64,000 nt of DNA. Source: Sphingobacterium bambusae. GTDB taxonomy: Bacteria > Bacteroidota > Bacteroidia > Sphingobacteriales > Sphingobacteriaceae. The notes under the pieces were generated by a model. That model saw only the letters and a list, made by a program, of their open reading frames with translations. It made no database searches and had not been told where the DNA came from. Position 1 is the first letter of the stretch. Each line of letters opens with the position of its first letter. The position numbers and the translations under genes were made by a program. Positions 1 through 7,213 of the stretch are shown here, in pieces. Where the stretch lies: assembly GCF_033955345.1 (NCBI RefSeq), contig NZ_CP138332.1:1860001-1924000 (forward strand). Reading direction: 5' to 3'.

Positions 1-162
1 CGCCTGAATATCCTGCACCAATTCATGCTGATGAACGGCCTTTACCGTCCCGGCTGTGCCGACTGGCATAAAAATCGGTGTCTGAATATTCCCGTGTGCC
101 GTCTCTAACAAACCTGCGCGTGCCCGAGATCCCTTATCTTCTGCCTGAAGCGTAAATTTCAT
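1..162 (-). CDS. tgt: Queuine tRNA-ribosyltransferase, N-terminal fragment (cut by window edge)
   Basis: This is the first 54 codons of tRNA-guanine transglycosylase, which exchanges guanine 34 for the queuosine precursor in tRNAs with GUN anticodons. It starts at an ATG on the minus strand and runs off the left edge, so the catalytic aspartates and zinc site are not visible. The call rests on the typical N-terminus: a short lead, then TPIFMPVGT at residues 28-36 and GTVKAV just after, which form the start of the TIM barrel in this family. A Bacteroidota -7 box lies about 40 bp upstream on the same strand. The gene is divergent from the glycosyltransferase that follows. Confidence 0.9.
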   Translation of the reverse strand, partial: MKFTLQAEDKGSRARAGLLETAHGNIQTPIFMPVGTAGTVKAVHQHELVQDIQA

Positions 163-199
163 ATGCTTTTTTCCCTCTTACCCTGTGATAAAATCTCTG

Positions 200-207
200 C
201 AAAAATA
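200..207 (-). promoter_or_regulatory. Predicted tgt promoter, -7 box TATTTTTG
   Basis: On the minus strand this reads TATTTTTG, a full match to the Bacteroidota consensus TAnnTTTG. It would put the transcription start near 193 and leave a leader of about 30 nt before the tgt ATG at 162. No clear TTTG -33 element was seen. Confidence 0.5.
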
Positions 208-270
208 GGATAAAAATTGGCAGGAAACGAGTGCCGTACAAAATCTTAATAAAACTTAACTATTTCTCCG

Positions 271-299
271 TTGTATCTTATAAGAAGACCTTATCTTTG
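271..299 (+). promoter_or_regulatory. Predicted promoter of the GT2 gene
   Basis: TTG at 271-273 and TATCTTTG at 292-299 are separated by 18 bp, matching the Bacteroidota -33/-7 arrangement. The expected transcription start (about 304-306) lies just before the ATG at 309. This argues for that ATG over the upstream GTG at 231 and implies an almost leaderless mRNA. Confidence 0.6.
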
Positions 300-308
300 C
301 TGTTCTGT

Positions 309-1454
309 ATGCTACAATTCGAATACCTCATACCCTTCTTGCTTTATATTCCATTCGGAATATTAGCACTCTTGTTGATTATTCAGCTCTATTATATCTA
401 TGCTGTTTATGGAAAACTAGCGGCCTATAAAGTCGATTCGTTTCAGGAGAGTGCAAGTAAGCCGGCCTTGAGCGTGATTATCTGCGCGCACAATGAGCAA
501 GAAAACCTAAAGGCTTTTCTGCCGCAGGTTCTGACCCAAGATTATGCCGATTTTGAAGTGGTGGTCGTGGACGATTGTTCCGATGATGACACCCCTTGGA
601 TCTTGAAAGACTTCGCTAAAAGCTATCCGGGCAAGATCAAAATCGTCGAGATAAAGGACTACATTCGTTTAAAAAACACGAAGAAGTTTGCGGTTACCAT
701 GGGTATTAAAGCTGCCAAGCATGAACACTTGGTATTTACCGATGCCGATTGTCAGCCGCAGAGTAAAAACTGGCTGGCGGAAGTAGCCGGCGCATTTACA
801 CCGGGGAAAGAAATTATTCTAGGTTATTCGCCCTATTTCAAGGAGGCCGGTTTTCTAAACAAACTGATTCGTTTTGAGACGGCACATACGGCAATGAGCT
901 ATCTATCCTATGCCCTTCGCGGCAATGCATACATGGGCGTAGGACGCAACCTAGCCTACACGAGGAGTCTATTCTTTAAAGGCAAGGGTTTTAACAAACA
1001 TATGCATATCAAATCCGGAGACGATGACCTCTTCGTGAATCACAACGCTACAGCTGGCAATGTGCAGATTGTCCTGCATCCTGACGCGCAGGTTGCATCG
1101 GTACCGAAATCAAGCTGGAAAAGTTATTACAAGCAAAAGGCAAGACATTCGGGTGCATCAGTTTTGTATAAACCTGAACATAAACGTATGCTGGCAGTGC
1201 AGCTCGTTTCGGCTATGTTATTTTATCTAGTTTTAGGCCTGTGTATTGCGTTATATCCATCCCTTTGGTTTATTCCGCTTGCGGCCTACCTGATACGTTT
1301 ATTCAGCCAGCTATTGATTTTTAACAACATTTATAACAAACTAGAGGTGCGCGGACTGCTTTGGTGGCTCCCATTCCTTGACGTATTTTATTATTTTTAC
1401 ATCTGTATTAACGGAGCTTTCAACCGCAACGCCAAACAGGGATCTTGGAAATAG
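309..1454 (+). CDS. Membrane-anchored family 2 glycosyltransferase
   Basis: A 381-residue inner-membrane glycosyltransferase of family GT2; donor and acceptor cannot be told from sequence. After an N-terminal membrane segment (about residues 5-28) comes a GT-A domain: SVIICAHNE at about 55-63, the nucleotide-binding VVVDDCSDDD at about 85-94, a DAD metal-binding triad at 145-147 and GDDDLF at about 237-242, which resembles the acceptor-side acidic motif of processive synthases. Two or three hydrophobic segments follow at the C-terminus. An upstream in-frame GTG at 231 would add 26 residues, but a good promoter overlaps that extension, so the ATG at 309 is preferred. The gene lies 60 bp before rsmG and may be co-transcribed with it. 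Confidence 0.85.
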   Translation: MLQFEYLIPFLLYIPFGILALLLIIQLYYIYAVYGKLAAYKVDSFQESASKPALSVIICAHNEQENLKAFLPQVLTQDYADFEVVVVDDCSDDDTPWILKDFAKSYPGKIKIVEIKDYIRLKNTKKFAVTMGIKAAKHEHLVFTDADCQPQSKNWLAEVAGAFTPGKEIILGYSPYFKEAGFLNKLIRFETAHTAMSYLSYALRGNAYMGVGRNLAYTRSLFFKGKGFNKHMHIKSGDDDLFVNHNATAGNVQIVLHPDAQVASVPKSSWKSYYKQKARHSGASVLYKPEHKRMLAVQLVSAMLFYLVLGLCIALYPSLWFIPLAAYLIRLFSQLLIFNNIYNKLEVRGLLWWLPFLDVFYYFYICINGAFNRNAKQGSWK

Positions 1455-1514
1455 TCCATTTACCCTAGTCAAACGGTGTACAAAGCATAAGAACGTTACC
1501 ATAAACAATTACCT

Positions 1515-2150
1515 ATGAACCCAACTGTCGACATCATCTATAGCTATTTCCCAAAACTATCTGAACAACAGAAAGCACAGTTTGCACAACTCGCAGAGGT
1601 CTATCCTTTTTGGAACGATCAGATAAACGTCGTGTCCCGAAAAGATATAGAAAGCCTGTACCTGCATCATGTGCTACACTCGCTAGGGATTGCTAAGTTC
1701 GTAACCGAATTTACGCCGGGCACGCGCATACTAGATGTGGGAACGGGAGGAGGCTTTCCCGGTATTCCGCTTGCTATTCTTTTTCCTGAAGTTCAGTTTC
1801 ATTTGGTCGATTCCATAGGTAAAAAGATAAAGGTTGTACGCGAGGTTGCTGCGGCTTTGGGTCTTACAAATGTTGAGGCAGACCACATCCGAGCCGAACA
1901 ACTGGACTATAAATATGACTTCGTTGTTTCTCGTGCGGTGACTCGATTGGCCGACTTCACCCCTTGGATACGCAACAAATTCGAGCGCAAAGATAAAAAT
2001 GGTATTCCGAATGGTATTCTTTACCTAAAAGGAGGCGACCTGAAAGAAGAGATAAAAGAGGCCAAGTTAAAGGCCGAGCTGCACCCATTATCCAGCTACT
2101 TTAAAGAGGATTTTTTTGACACGAAATATGTCGTATACGTCCCGATGTAA
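1515..2150 (+). CDS. rsmG: 16S rRNA (guanine-N7)-methyltransferase RsmG
   Basis: RsmG (GidB) methylates N7 of G527 in 16S rRNA using S-adenosylmethionine; its loss gives low-level streptomycin resistance in several bacteria. The 211-residue length is normal. The family stretch NVVSRKD at about 38-44 is followed by HHVLHSL at 51-57 and the SAM-binding loop DVGTGGGFPG at 74-83; SRAVTRL lies further on. It follows the glycosyltransferase on the same strand and is convergent with the secreted protein that ends at 2166. Confidence 0.95.
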   Translation: MNPTVDIIYSYFPKLSEQQKAQFAQLAEVYPFWNDQINVVSRKDIESLYLHHVLHSLGIAKFVTEFTPGTRILDVGTGGGFPGIPLAILFPEVQFHLVDSIGKKIKVVREVAAALGLTNVEADHIRAEQLDYKYDFVVSRAVTRLADFTPWIRNKFERKDKNGIPNGILYLKGGDLKEEIKEAKLKAELHPLSSYFKEDFFDTKYVVYVPM

Positions 2151-2165
2151 TCCAGAACGGTATCT

Positions 2166-2783
2166 TTATTCCTCCTTTAAAGAGGAATGCGGCGTTGTAT
2201 GCGTCGGATATGAAAGGTCAAATCGCTCATGTATGATAGCAGCTGAATCCCGATAGTTTTTCAATTGCTCTAGCACATAAGCCACACGCTCGTAGTAGGA
2301 ACATTGCGCTAAAAAATCTAGTGTAGGTTTACTGTAAAGATTGAATTTTGCAAGGGAATCCCCCTGCAATGTGGTATATTCAGCAATCAAAGGATCCCAA
2401 ATTTCGTTAACGAGATCCTCCTCATATTCACGCTCAAATTGACGTTGCAATCGTCGAGAACCTTTTCCTCTGCGACTAAAATGGTTGTATACTTTTTGGA
2501 TATTGACCCCTATACCGAGGCCGAACATGATCATGTTGTTATCATCCCCCAAAGAGTATATTTCTTTATGGTAGGCCTTCTTAGCTTCAAAATTGGCCAA
2601 AGCATCGCTCCTTTTATTAACTACAACTTCCTCAATCGCCAAGGTATCGCGGGTTATGCTGTCGTTATTTATAGTATCACGCAACAGAGGTTCTGCGTGT
2701 AAGATAAGCGGCCGTTGCGAAACGCTATAAGCGATTGACAAGCAAACTGTTGTCAGCACTATATTTATTTGGTTACGCGGCAT
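2166..2783 (-). CDS. Conserved hypothetical secreted or periplasmic protein
   Basis: A 205-residue protein of no family I can name. It begins with a short hydrophobic segment that could be a signal peptide or anchor. A segment around residues 40-60 (IEEVVVNKR) resembles the linker often seen after carboxypeptidase-regulatory-like folds in Bacteroidota envelope proteins. The middle is rich in charged and aromatic residues (KVYNHFSRRGKGSRRLQRQFEREYEED), and the C-terminal part is predicted helical. It is probably an envelope protein of the Sphingobacteriaceae. It converges on rsmG with a 15-bp gap and is co-directional with the 87-residue gene upstream. Confidence 0.55.
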   Translation of the reverse strand: MPRNQINIVLTTVCLSIAYSVSQRPLILHAEPLLRDTINNDSITRDTLAIEEVVVNKRSDALANFEAKKAYHKEIYSLGDDNNMIMFGLGIGVNIQKVYNHFSRRGKGSRRLQRQFEREYEEDLVNEIWDPLIAEYTTLQGDSLAKFNLYSKPTLDFLAQCSYYERVAYVLEQLKNYRDSAAIIHERFDLSYPTHTTPHSSLKEE

Positions 2784-2870
2784 AGCATAAATATAAAAAA
2801 GGAATCCGACAGCGGGTTAAGTTTAACTGATTTTAACTCGCTATACGGTAGCTAGCCAGCTCACGCTGAT

Positions 2871-3134
2871 TTAGGTAATATCTTCTTTATCGGTGCCCCC
2901 TAGAAAAGTATTTATTTCCTCTCCGAGAAGATTGACCTCTTCATCCATCCCAAACATAGGGAGCTCTGTTTCTGGATTCAATTTGAGCCAAGTCGTCTCC
3001 GTATCCTTCATAATTTTCACATATTCCTGTCCATCTTTGAAGATGAGATAGGTACCGTCTTCTTCAGGAAATACTGCGTAGACGACTTCGCCGATCTCGA
3101 TATCAAATGGTTCTTGTGCTCCTTCTAGTTTCAT
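2871..3134 (-). CDS. Small acidic conserved protein of unknown function
   Basis: An 87-residue, strongly acidic cytoplasmic protein without signal peptide or membrane segment. The first 55 residues read as a small beta-rich domain (FDIEIGEVVYAVFPEEDG, then YLIFKDGQEYVKI), followed by an acidic tail. I do not recognise a named family. It looks real because it starts with ATG behind a TACCTTTG -7 box and stands divergent from dprA. Confidence 0.6.
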   Translation of the reverse strand: MKLEGAQEPFDIEIGEVVYAVFPEEDGTYLIFKDGQEYVKIMKDTETTWLKLNPETELPMFGMDEEVNLLGEEINTFLGGTDKEDIT

Positions 3135-3149
3135 ATATTAATTTTTAAC

Positions 3150-3157
3150 CAAAGGTA
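3150..3157 (-). promoter_or_regulatory. Predicted promoter -7 box TACCTTTG
   Basis: On the minus strand this is TACCTTTG, matching TAnnTTTG, 16 bp upstream of the ATG of the 87-residue gene. The same gap holds TATTTTTA at 3179-3186 on the plus strand, a one-mismatch -7 box that could serve dprA. Confidence 0.45.
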
Positions 3158-3196
3158 GGACTTTTAAACAAAATTCTTATTTTTAGGATTCCAATT

Positions 3197-4294
3197 ATGA
3201 ACAAGCTGCAACAAATAGCACTCACCAAGATCAAAGGTGTTGGTCCGAAAACTGCCCGTAACTTACTGGCGTACTGCGGATCGGTGGATGCTATTTTCAA
3301 CTCAAAAAAAAGAGAGCTGCTGCAGATCCCATCTATTGGACAAGCAACGGTAGAGGCCATCCTATCTAAAAATCACCTTTTGGAAGCCGAGAAAGAGCTT
3401 GGTTTTGTTGAAAAGCATGGCATAGACATGCTTTGGATCGAAGACGATAATTACCCCAAACGCTTATTGCATTGCGAAGATGCTCCTATGTTGTTGTATT
3501 ACAAAGGTGCGGCCAATCTAAACCCGAAGCGTTGCGTAAGCATCGTGGGAACGAGAAACGCCACATCCTATGGCAAGCAATTGTGCGAGGATCTGGTAAG
3601 CGGCTTTCAAGACCAAGGCATACAGGTAGTAAGCGGTTTGGCCTACGGCATCGATGTGCACGCTCATCGGCAATCCCTAAAGCAGCATGTTTCCACCGTT
3701 GCGGTTCTCGGCCACGGCTTAGATATGATCTACCCCGCAGCACATCGAGAAATAGCATCCCGTATGTTGGAACAAGGGGGACTACTCACGGAGTTTCCGT
3801 CGGGAACCACGCCAGAGCGAAACAACTTCCCTTCACGCAACCGCATCATCGCAGGTCTAGCCGATGTTACTATCGTGGTGGAAGCCGCCCGAAAAGGTGG
3901 TGCATTGATTACGGCAGAAATAGCCAATAGTTACCATCGCGATGTGTGTGCTTTCCCCGGAAGAATAGATCAAGAGTACTCGGCCGGATGCAACTACCTG
4001 ATCAAAACCAATCGGGCACATCTTATCCGAAATACGCAGGATCTATTTTACCTTATGGGATGGGAAGATAGTCGGAAGAAGGAGCGCACGATACAATTGC
4101 AGCTCATCCCTGCAGCCATGTCCGCAGATCAGGAAATGATATATCGCCTGATTCAAGAAAGACAACCTTATTACATAGACGACTTGGCACAGCAACTCGC
4201 CTGGCCAACGAGTAAGCTTGCAATGGTTCTGCTGGAAATGGAAATGAACAACCGGATCATTGCGCTGCCCGGCAAAATGTATAAACTTTTATAA
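3197..4294 (+). CDS. dprA: DNA-processing protein DprA
   Basis: DprA (Smf) binds incoming single-stranded DNA during natural transformation and loads RecA. The 365-residue protein has an N-terminal helix-hairpin-helix region (KIKGVGPKTA at 11-20 and IPSIGQATVEAI at about 44-55), a Rossmann-like core (SIVGTRNATSYG at 115-126, SGLAYGID at 146-153, NFPSRNRIIAGL at about 210-221) and a C-terminal winged-helix-like domain of about 65 residues. All parts are complete. It is the only transformation-related gene in the window, and dprA is widespread in bacteria not known to be competent. A 26-bp gap separates it from the transporter downstream. Confidence 0.95.
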   Translation: MNKLQQIALTKIKGVGPKTARNLLAYCGSVDAIFNSKKRELLQIPSIGQATVEAILSKNHLLEAEKELGFVEKHGIDMLWIEDDNYPKRLLHCEDAPMLLYYKGAANLNPKRCVSIVGTRNATSYGKQLCEDLVSGFQDQGIQVVSGLAYGIDVHAHRQSLKQHVSTVAVLGHGLDMIYPAAHREIASRMLEQGGLLTEFPSGTTPERNNFPSRNRIIAGLADVTIVVEAARKGGALITAEIANSYHRDVCAFPGRIDQEYSAGCNYLIKTNRAHLIRNTQDLFYLMGWEDSRKKERTIQLQLIPAAMSADQEMIYRLIQERQPYYIDDLAQQLAWPTSKLAMVLLEMEMNNRIIALPGKMYKLL

Positions 4295-4320
4295 CCTCAA
4301 TCTATAAACCTAAACACCCC

Positions 4321-5859
4321 ATGCAAAACAAAAACAAAACGTTGTGGAAAGTTATCGGAGCATCCTCCTTAGGGACTTTGATCGAGTGGTACGATTTCTT
4401 CATTTTTGGAAGTCTTTCCATTGTGCTATCGACTAAATTCTTTCCAGCGGACAATCCCACAGCGGCATTTCTGTCGACGCTAGCTACATTCGCCGCAGGC
4501 TTTGTAGTACGTCCATTTGGTGCCCTTTTCTTTGGACGACTGGGCGACCTTATAGGCCGGAAATATACCTTCATGGTCACGCTGATGTTGATGGGTGGCG
4601 CTACGTTTCTCATTGGCTGCACGCCGAGCTATGAAAGTATAGGTTTCTTTGCGCCACTCATCGTATTGTTGCTTCGTCTCCTGCAAGGGCTCGCATTGGG
4701 CGGCGAATACGGTGGTGCTGCCACCTATGTCGCCGAGCATAGTCCAGAAGGACAGCGTGGCTATTGGACGTCTTGGATACAGACTACCGCTACCTTCGGC
4801 CTCTTTATTTCGCTCGTCGTTATTCTACTGACGCGCTTGCTATTGACCGAAGAACAATTTGACACCTGGGGATGGCGTGTACCTTTCGTCCTATCGATTT
4901 TTATGGTATATGTTTCCTACCTCATCCGCAAGAACATGGATGAATCTCCCGAATTTAAAAAAGCCAAATCAGAAGGAAAAACAGCCAAAAATCCGCTTAA
5001 GGAAAGTTTTGGCAATGTCTATAATCTAAAATTTGTTCTTCTCGCACTATTTGGCGCCGCCATGGGACAGGGCGTGGTATGGTATACGGGTCAGTTTTAT
5101 TCGATGAGCTTCATGAAAACAGTAATGTTTGTAGACACCGACCAGGCCGACCTGATATTAGGCATCGCACTCTTACTCGGCACGCCCTTCTTCGTGGTTT
5201 TTGGAAAACTCAGCGATCAGCTTGGACGCAAGTGGGTGATGTTGGCCGGTATGTTACTTGCTGTGTGCACTTATCGTCCTATTTATGAGGCTATGTATCA
5301 ATTGACGAACACCCAGACCAAAATAGAGCGGGAAGATCTCCGCAGCATCGACACTCATCCCGCTCAGCAACAAGAGGAGCATAAGCGCATTACCACGACG
5401 ACTAAAACCTATACCGATGGCACACAAGTCACGCAAGTGGTAACGACTTTGCTTTCAGATGTCGGCAATCCCATTCTTAAAAATGGTATGCCGCAAGAGA
5501 GCAGTAAGACAACAGTACATCTACAGGGAAAAAACTATGCTTTATTGGTTGCATTGATCTTTATTCAGATCATCTATATTACACTAGTGTATGGGCCGAT
5601 AGCTGCATTTCTGGTCGAGATATTCCCCGTTAAGATCAGATATACATCCATGTCTCTACCCTACCACATTGGAAATGGAATTTTCGGGGGTCTATTACCT
5701 GCAGTATCGACCTATCTTGCAAGTAACGCACATGCTCGAGGACAATCCGACTTCTATCTTTCCGGACTTTGGTATCCTATTGGCGTCGCTTCGGTATGCT
5801 TTGTAATAGGCGCCATCTATATATCTAAAACAATGACTGCTAACAAAATGGAATCTTAA
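4321..5859 (+). CDS. MFS transporter, metabolite:H+ symporter (MHS) type, with inserted loop
   Basis: A 512-residue inner-membrane carrier of the major facilitator superfamily. The N-terminal half carries the MHS signatures: GTLIEWYDFFIFG at 18-30, the loop GRLGDLIGRK at 72-81 and RLLQGLALGGEYGGA at 119-133. Relatives such as ProP, ShiA and KgtP import osmolytes, shikimate or dicarboxylates; the substrate here is unknown. A hydrophilic, Thr/Gln-rich segment at about 329-403 is inserted between two C-terminal membrane helices, making the protein longer than typical members of about 430-450 residues. The stop is 2 bp before the next gene, which is probably its partner in a two-gene unit ending at the terminator near 6140. 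Confidence 0.85.
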   Translation: MQNKNKTLWKVIGASSLGTLIEWYDFFIFGSLSIVLSTKFFPADNPTAAFLSTLATFAAGFVVRPFGALFFGRLGDLIGRKYTFMVTLMLMGGATFLIGCTPSYESIGFFAPLIVLLLRLLQGLALGGEYGGAATYVAEHSPEGQRGYWTSWIQTTATFGLFISLVVILLTRLLLTEEQFDTWGWRVPFVLSIFMVYVSYLIRKNMDESPEFKKAKSEGKTAKNPLKESFGNVYNLKFVLLALFGAAMGQGVVWYTGQFYSMSFMKTVMFVDTDQADLILGIALLLGTPFFVVFGKLSDQLGRKWVMLAGMLLAVCTYRPIYEAMYQLTNTQTKIEREDLRSIDTHPAQQQEEHKRITTTTKTYTDGTQVTQVVTTLLSDVGNPILKNGMPQESSKTTVHLQGKNYALLVALIFIQIIYITLVYGPIAAFLVEIFPVKIRYTSMSLPYHIGNGIFGGLLPAVSTYLASNAHARGQSDFYLSGLWYPIGVASVCFVIGAIYISKTMTANKMES

Positions 5860-5861
5860 TC

Positions 5862-6089
5862 ATGGAAAACCTCAAAAGAATATTAGGTGCGGTATGGATC
5901 GTGCTCGCCATCCTTACCGCCTACTTCTGTATCGTTCAATTTGGACTTCCGAAGTTACAAACCGGCCAGCAGGAAGACCTCGTGTTTGGCATCATCATTT
6001 TGTTTATCCTTACACCCATCATCAGTATAGGCTTAGCCATTTTCGGCTTTTTCGCGCTAAAAGGAGAATACCTCAAGGAGAAGATGTGA
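5862..6089 (+). CDS. Small two-helix membrane protein paired with the MFS transporter
   Basis: A 75-residue protein with two hydrophobic helices (about residues 7-27 and 43-66) joined by a short polar loop. It resembles a small family of unknown function (I believe DUF6814) that lies next to MHS-type transporters in Bacteroidota; that family name is from memory and not certain. The gap of 2 bp to the transporter implies translational coupling, so a role as an accessory or stabilising subunit is plausible but inferred. Confidence 0.65.
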   Translation: MENLKRILGAVWIVLAILTAYFCIVQFGLPKLQTGQQEDLVFGIIILFILTPIISIGLAIFGFFALKGEYLKEKM

Positions 6090-6121
6090 TTTTTCCACAC
6101 TGAATATCAACAGCCTAGCGG

Positions 6122-6158
6122 CTTATCGAGAAAAAATTTTCGATAAGTCCTTTTTTTT
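6122..6158 (+). terminator. Rho-independent terminator of the transporter unit
   Basis: CTTATCGA and TCGATAAG form an 8-bp stem around an A/T-rich loop, followed by a run of eight T. It ends the MFS/small-protein transcript just before the SRP RNA promoter. Confidence 0.75.
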
Positions 6159-6160
6159 CC

Positions 6161-6168
6161 TACTTTTG
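6161..6168 (+). promoter_or_regulatory. Predicted SRP RNA promoter -7 box TACTTTTG
   Basis: TACTTTTG matches TAnnTTTG and would start transcription a few bases downstream, at or next to the first base of the SRP RNA helix at 6173. The -33 region is not a clear match. Confidence 0.55.
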
Positions 6169-6172
6169 TGGC

Positions 6173-6267
6173 GGGCAAGTCTCTTACGACCAGCTCCCAA
6201 TGACTCCCCCAGGTTGGGAACAAAGCAAGGGTATTTGGTTGAGCGGTGCGATAGGAGTAGCTTGCCC
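6173..6267 (+). ncRNA. ffs: Signal recognition particle RNA, small (4.5S-type)
   Basis: This is the RNA scaffold that binds Ffh and targets membrane and secreted proteins to the translocon. GGGCAAG at 6173-6179 pairs with CTTGCCC at 6261-6267 as the terminal helix. The apical part at about 6205-6232 shows the conserved Ffh-binding domain: CCCCCAGG, then TTG-GGAA-CAA, a GGAA tetraloop on a 3-bp stem, then AGCAAGGG, giving the symmetric internal loop with AGCA on the 3' side. The length of about 95 nt is typical. The helix is followed by a T run that should terminate transcription. No protein-coding reading of this segment is credible. Confidence 0.88.
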
Positions 6268-6714
6268 TTTTTTATTTCTTTACATCCTGTAAGAGAAATT
6301 TCAAAAGGATATTTTCAACTGTTATTGCTCCACATTTTTTTCCGGCTCTCTTTGTGCAACTGAAAGGAAGAATACTTTTTCCTTGCTGTATTTCCCATCC
6401 GTAACTATAGGTTGCCGCTGCATTTAGCAAACACAAAACATTCGATTTTGGGAGCATACCGGAAACAGATTGAACCTCATTGGAAAGATTTTATTCGAAC
6501 AACTATATTCGTCCGTATGTTTGTAATACACTCTTTGGATTTTTTGGGGTGCAAAGCTACAAGATTGCGGCTAGTAAAACTAGGATAATCGAGCCAAAAT
6601 GCTACAAACCTCAAAAAAAATGCTTGGCTCATTTTTCCTACTTTTTAGCTTAAATCATGCATTTAAATAGGTTTAAAGGCCGATAAATGGCAATCTTGTT
6701 CGTTTGAAAAAAGT
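6268..6714. other. Gene-free intergenic segment
   Basis: Between the SRP RNA and the repeat array lie about 450 bp of A/T-rich sequence in which I see no credible gene. A T run at 6268-6273 ends the SRP transcript. A weak inverted repeat pairs GAGCCA at 6591-6596 with TGGCTC at 6625-6630, followed by five T. Two isolated CTAG tetranucleotides at 6571 and 6580 lie outside the phased array. Nothing else stands out. Confidence 0.5.
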
Positions 6715-7011
6715 CTAGCACTTTTAACAGAAATGCTAGATGTTTTTATCGAAGTGCTAGATGTTTCGACAAAAGTGCTAGATGTTTTGACAAAAGTGCT
6801 AGCATGTCCAAAAGAAGTGCTAGACTTTCTGGAAGACATGCTAGGTGTTACGACCTACATGCTAGCATTTAGCAAAAAAAAGCTAGCACTTGCGAAGAAA
6901 CAGCTAGACTTTAGAAAAGAAGTTCTAGGTGTTTTGCTCGAAGTCCTAGCATGTTTAACAGAATAGATAGCTCTTACAGTTTATTTGTTAGGTGTTCGCG
7001 CGCAATCTTAG
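6715..7011. repeat. Phased 21-bp tandem array with CTAG cores (12 exact periods plus decayed copies)
   Basis: CTAG occurs at 6715, 6736, 6757, 6778, 6799, 6820, 6841, 6862, 6883, 6904, 6925 and 6946, every one exactly 21 bp after the last. Decayed copies continue the register as ATAG at 6967 and TTAG at 6988 and, one base short, at 7008. Units 2-5 share most bases (CTAG, then ATGTTT, a short variable part, and AAAAGTG); later units diverge except at the core. Some cores extend to the palindrome TGCTAGCA (6797-6804, 6860-6867). Unlike CRISPR repeats there are no spacers. Twenty-one bp is two turns of B-DNA and also seven codons, so the array stays open in one plus-strand frame. Confidence 0.9.
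6733..6966 (+). CDS. Doubtful heptad-repeat ORF inside the 21-bp array
   Basis: An ATG at 6733 opens 77 codons spanning the array, giving eleven seven-residue units of the form Leu-(Asp/Ala/Gly)-(Val/Phe)-x-x-(Lys/Glu)-(Val/Met). This could be a small helical repeat protein. However, the conserved Leu is encoded by CTA in every unit although six codons are available, and the first base of the next codon is always G while the encoded residue changes. That pattern fits conservation of the DNA word CTAG better than conservation of a peptide. The frame has no recognisable promoter and the spacing pattern continues past the stop. I list it only because an automatic gene finder might call it. Confidence 0.15.
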   Translation: MLDVFIEVLDVSTKVLDVLTKVLACPKEVLDFLEDMLGVTTYMLAFSKKKLALAKKQLDFRKEVLGVLLEVLACLTE

Positions 7012-7075
7012 GCAGCTCAAGAGAGAAAGCTACCATCTTTAACCTACAAGATTACTAAAAACCTGTTTACACACT

Positions 7076-7165
7076 TTAAGGGATACCGCCTTTACTGTTG
7101 GTAAAGGATCCCTTATTGCTGGTCAAGAACCCTTTGTCGCCCCCAAGAATTCTGCTTGATCCCTT
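7076..7165. repeat. Second, degenerate ~21-bp tandem repeat
   Basis: Three adjacent 21-bp units at 7100-7120, 7121-7141 and 7142-7162 align at GGT/CCC, AAG or AAAGG, a central CC or TC, and TT; a fourth, slightly longer unit lies at 7076-7099. On the minus strand the units read as a heptad pattern with Lys-Gly at fixed positions (NKGSF, then TNSKGGI). The consensus is unrelated to the CTAG array 70 bp upstream, but the period is the same. Copy number is low and divergence high, so this is less certain than the first array. Confidence 0.5.
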
Positions 7166-7213
7166 TTTTTAGGATATTTTTCGTTTATTTGTAGTCCGAA
7201 TTATCGAGAACTT

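Noticed and set aside
231..308. Upstream GTG start of the GT2 glycosyltransferase
   Set aside because: A well-formed promoter overlaps it, and the ATG at 309 gives the usual short N-terminus before the first membrane helix.
2168..2188. Hairpin ATTCCTC/GAGGAAT as terminator between rsmG and the convergent gene
   Set aside because: It lies within the last codons of the minus-strand gene and neither side has a T run.
6166..6363. Open reading frame of about 65 codons on the plus strand
   Set aside because: It runs across the SRP RNA gene, whose helix and Ffh-binding loop are clear, and has no protein-like features.
6715..7011. CRISPR array
   Set aside because: The units are contiguous 21-bp tandem repeats without unique spacers, and no cas gene is nearby.
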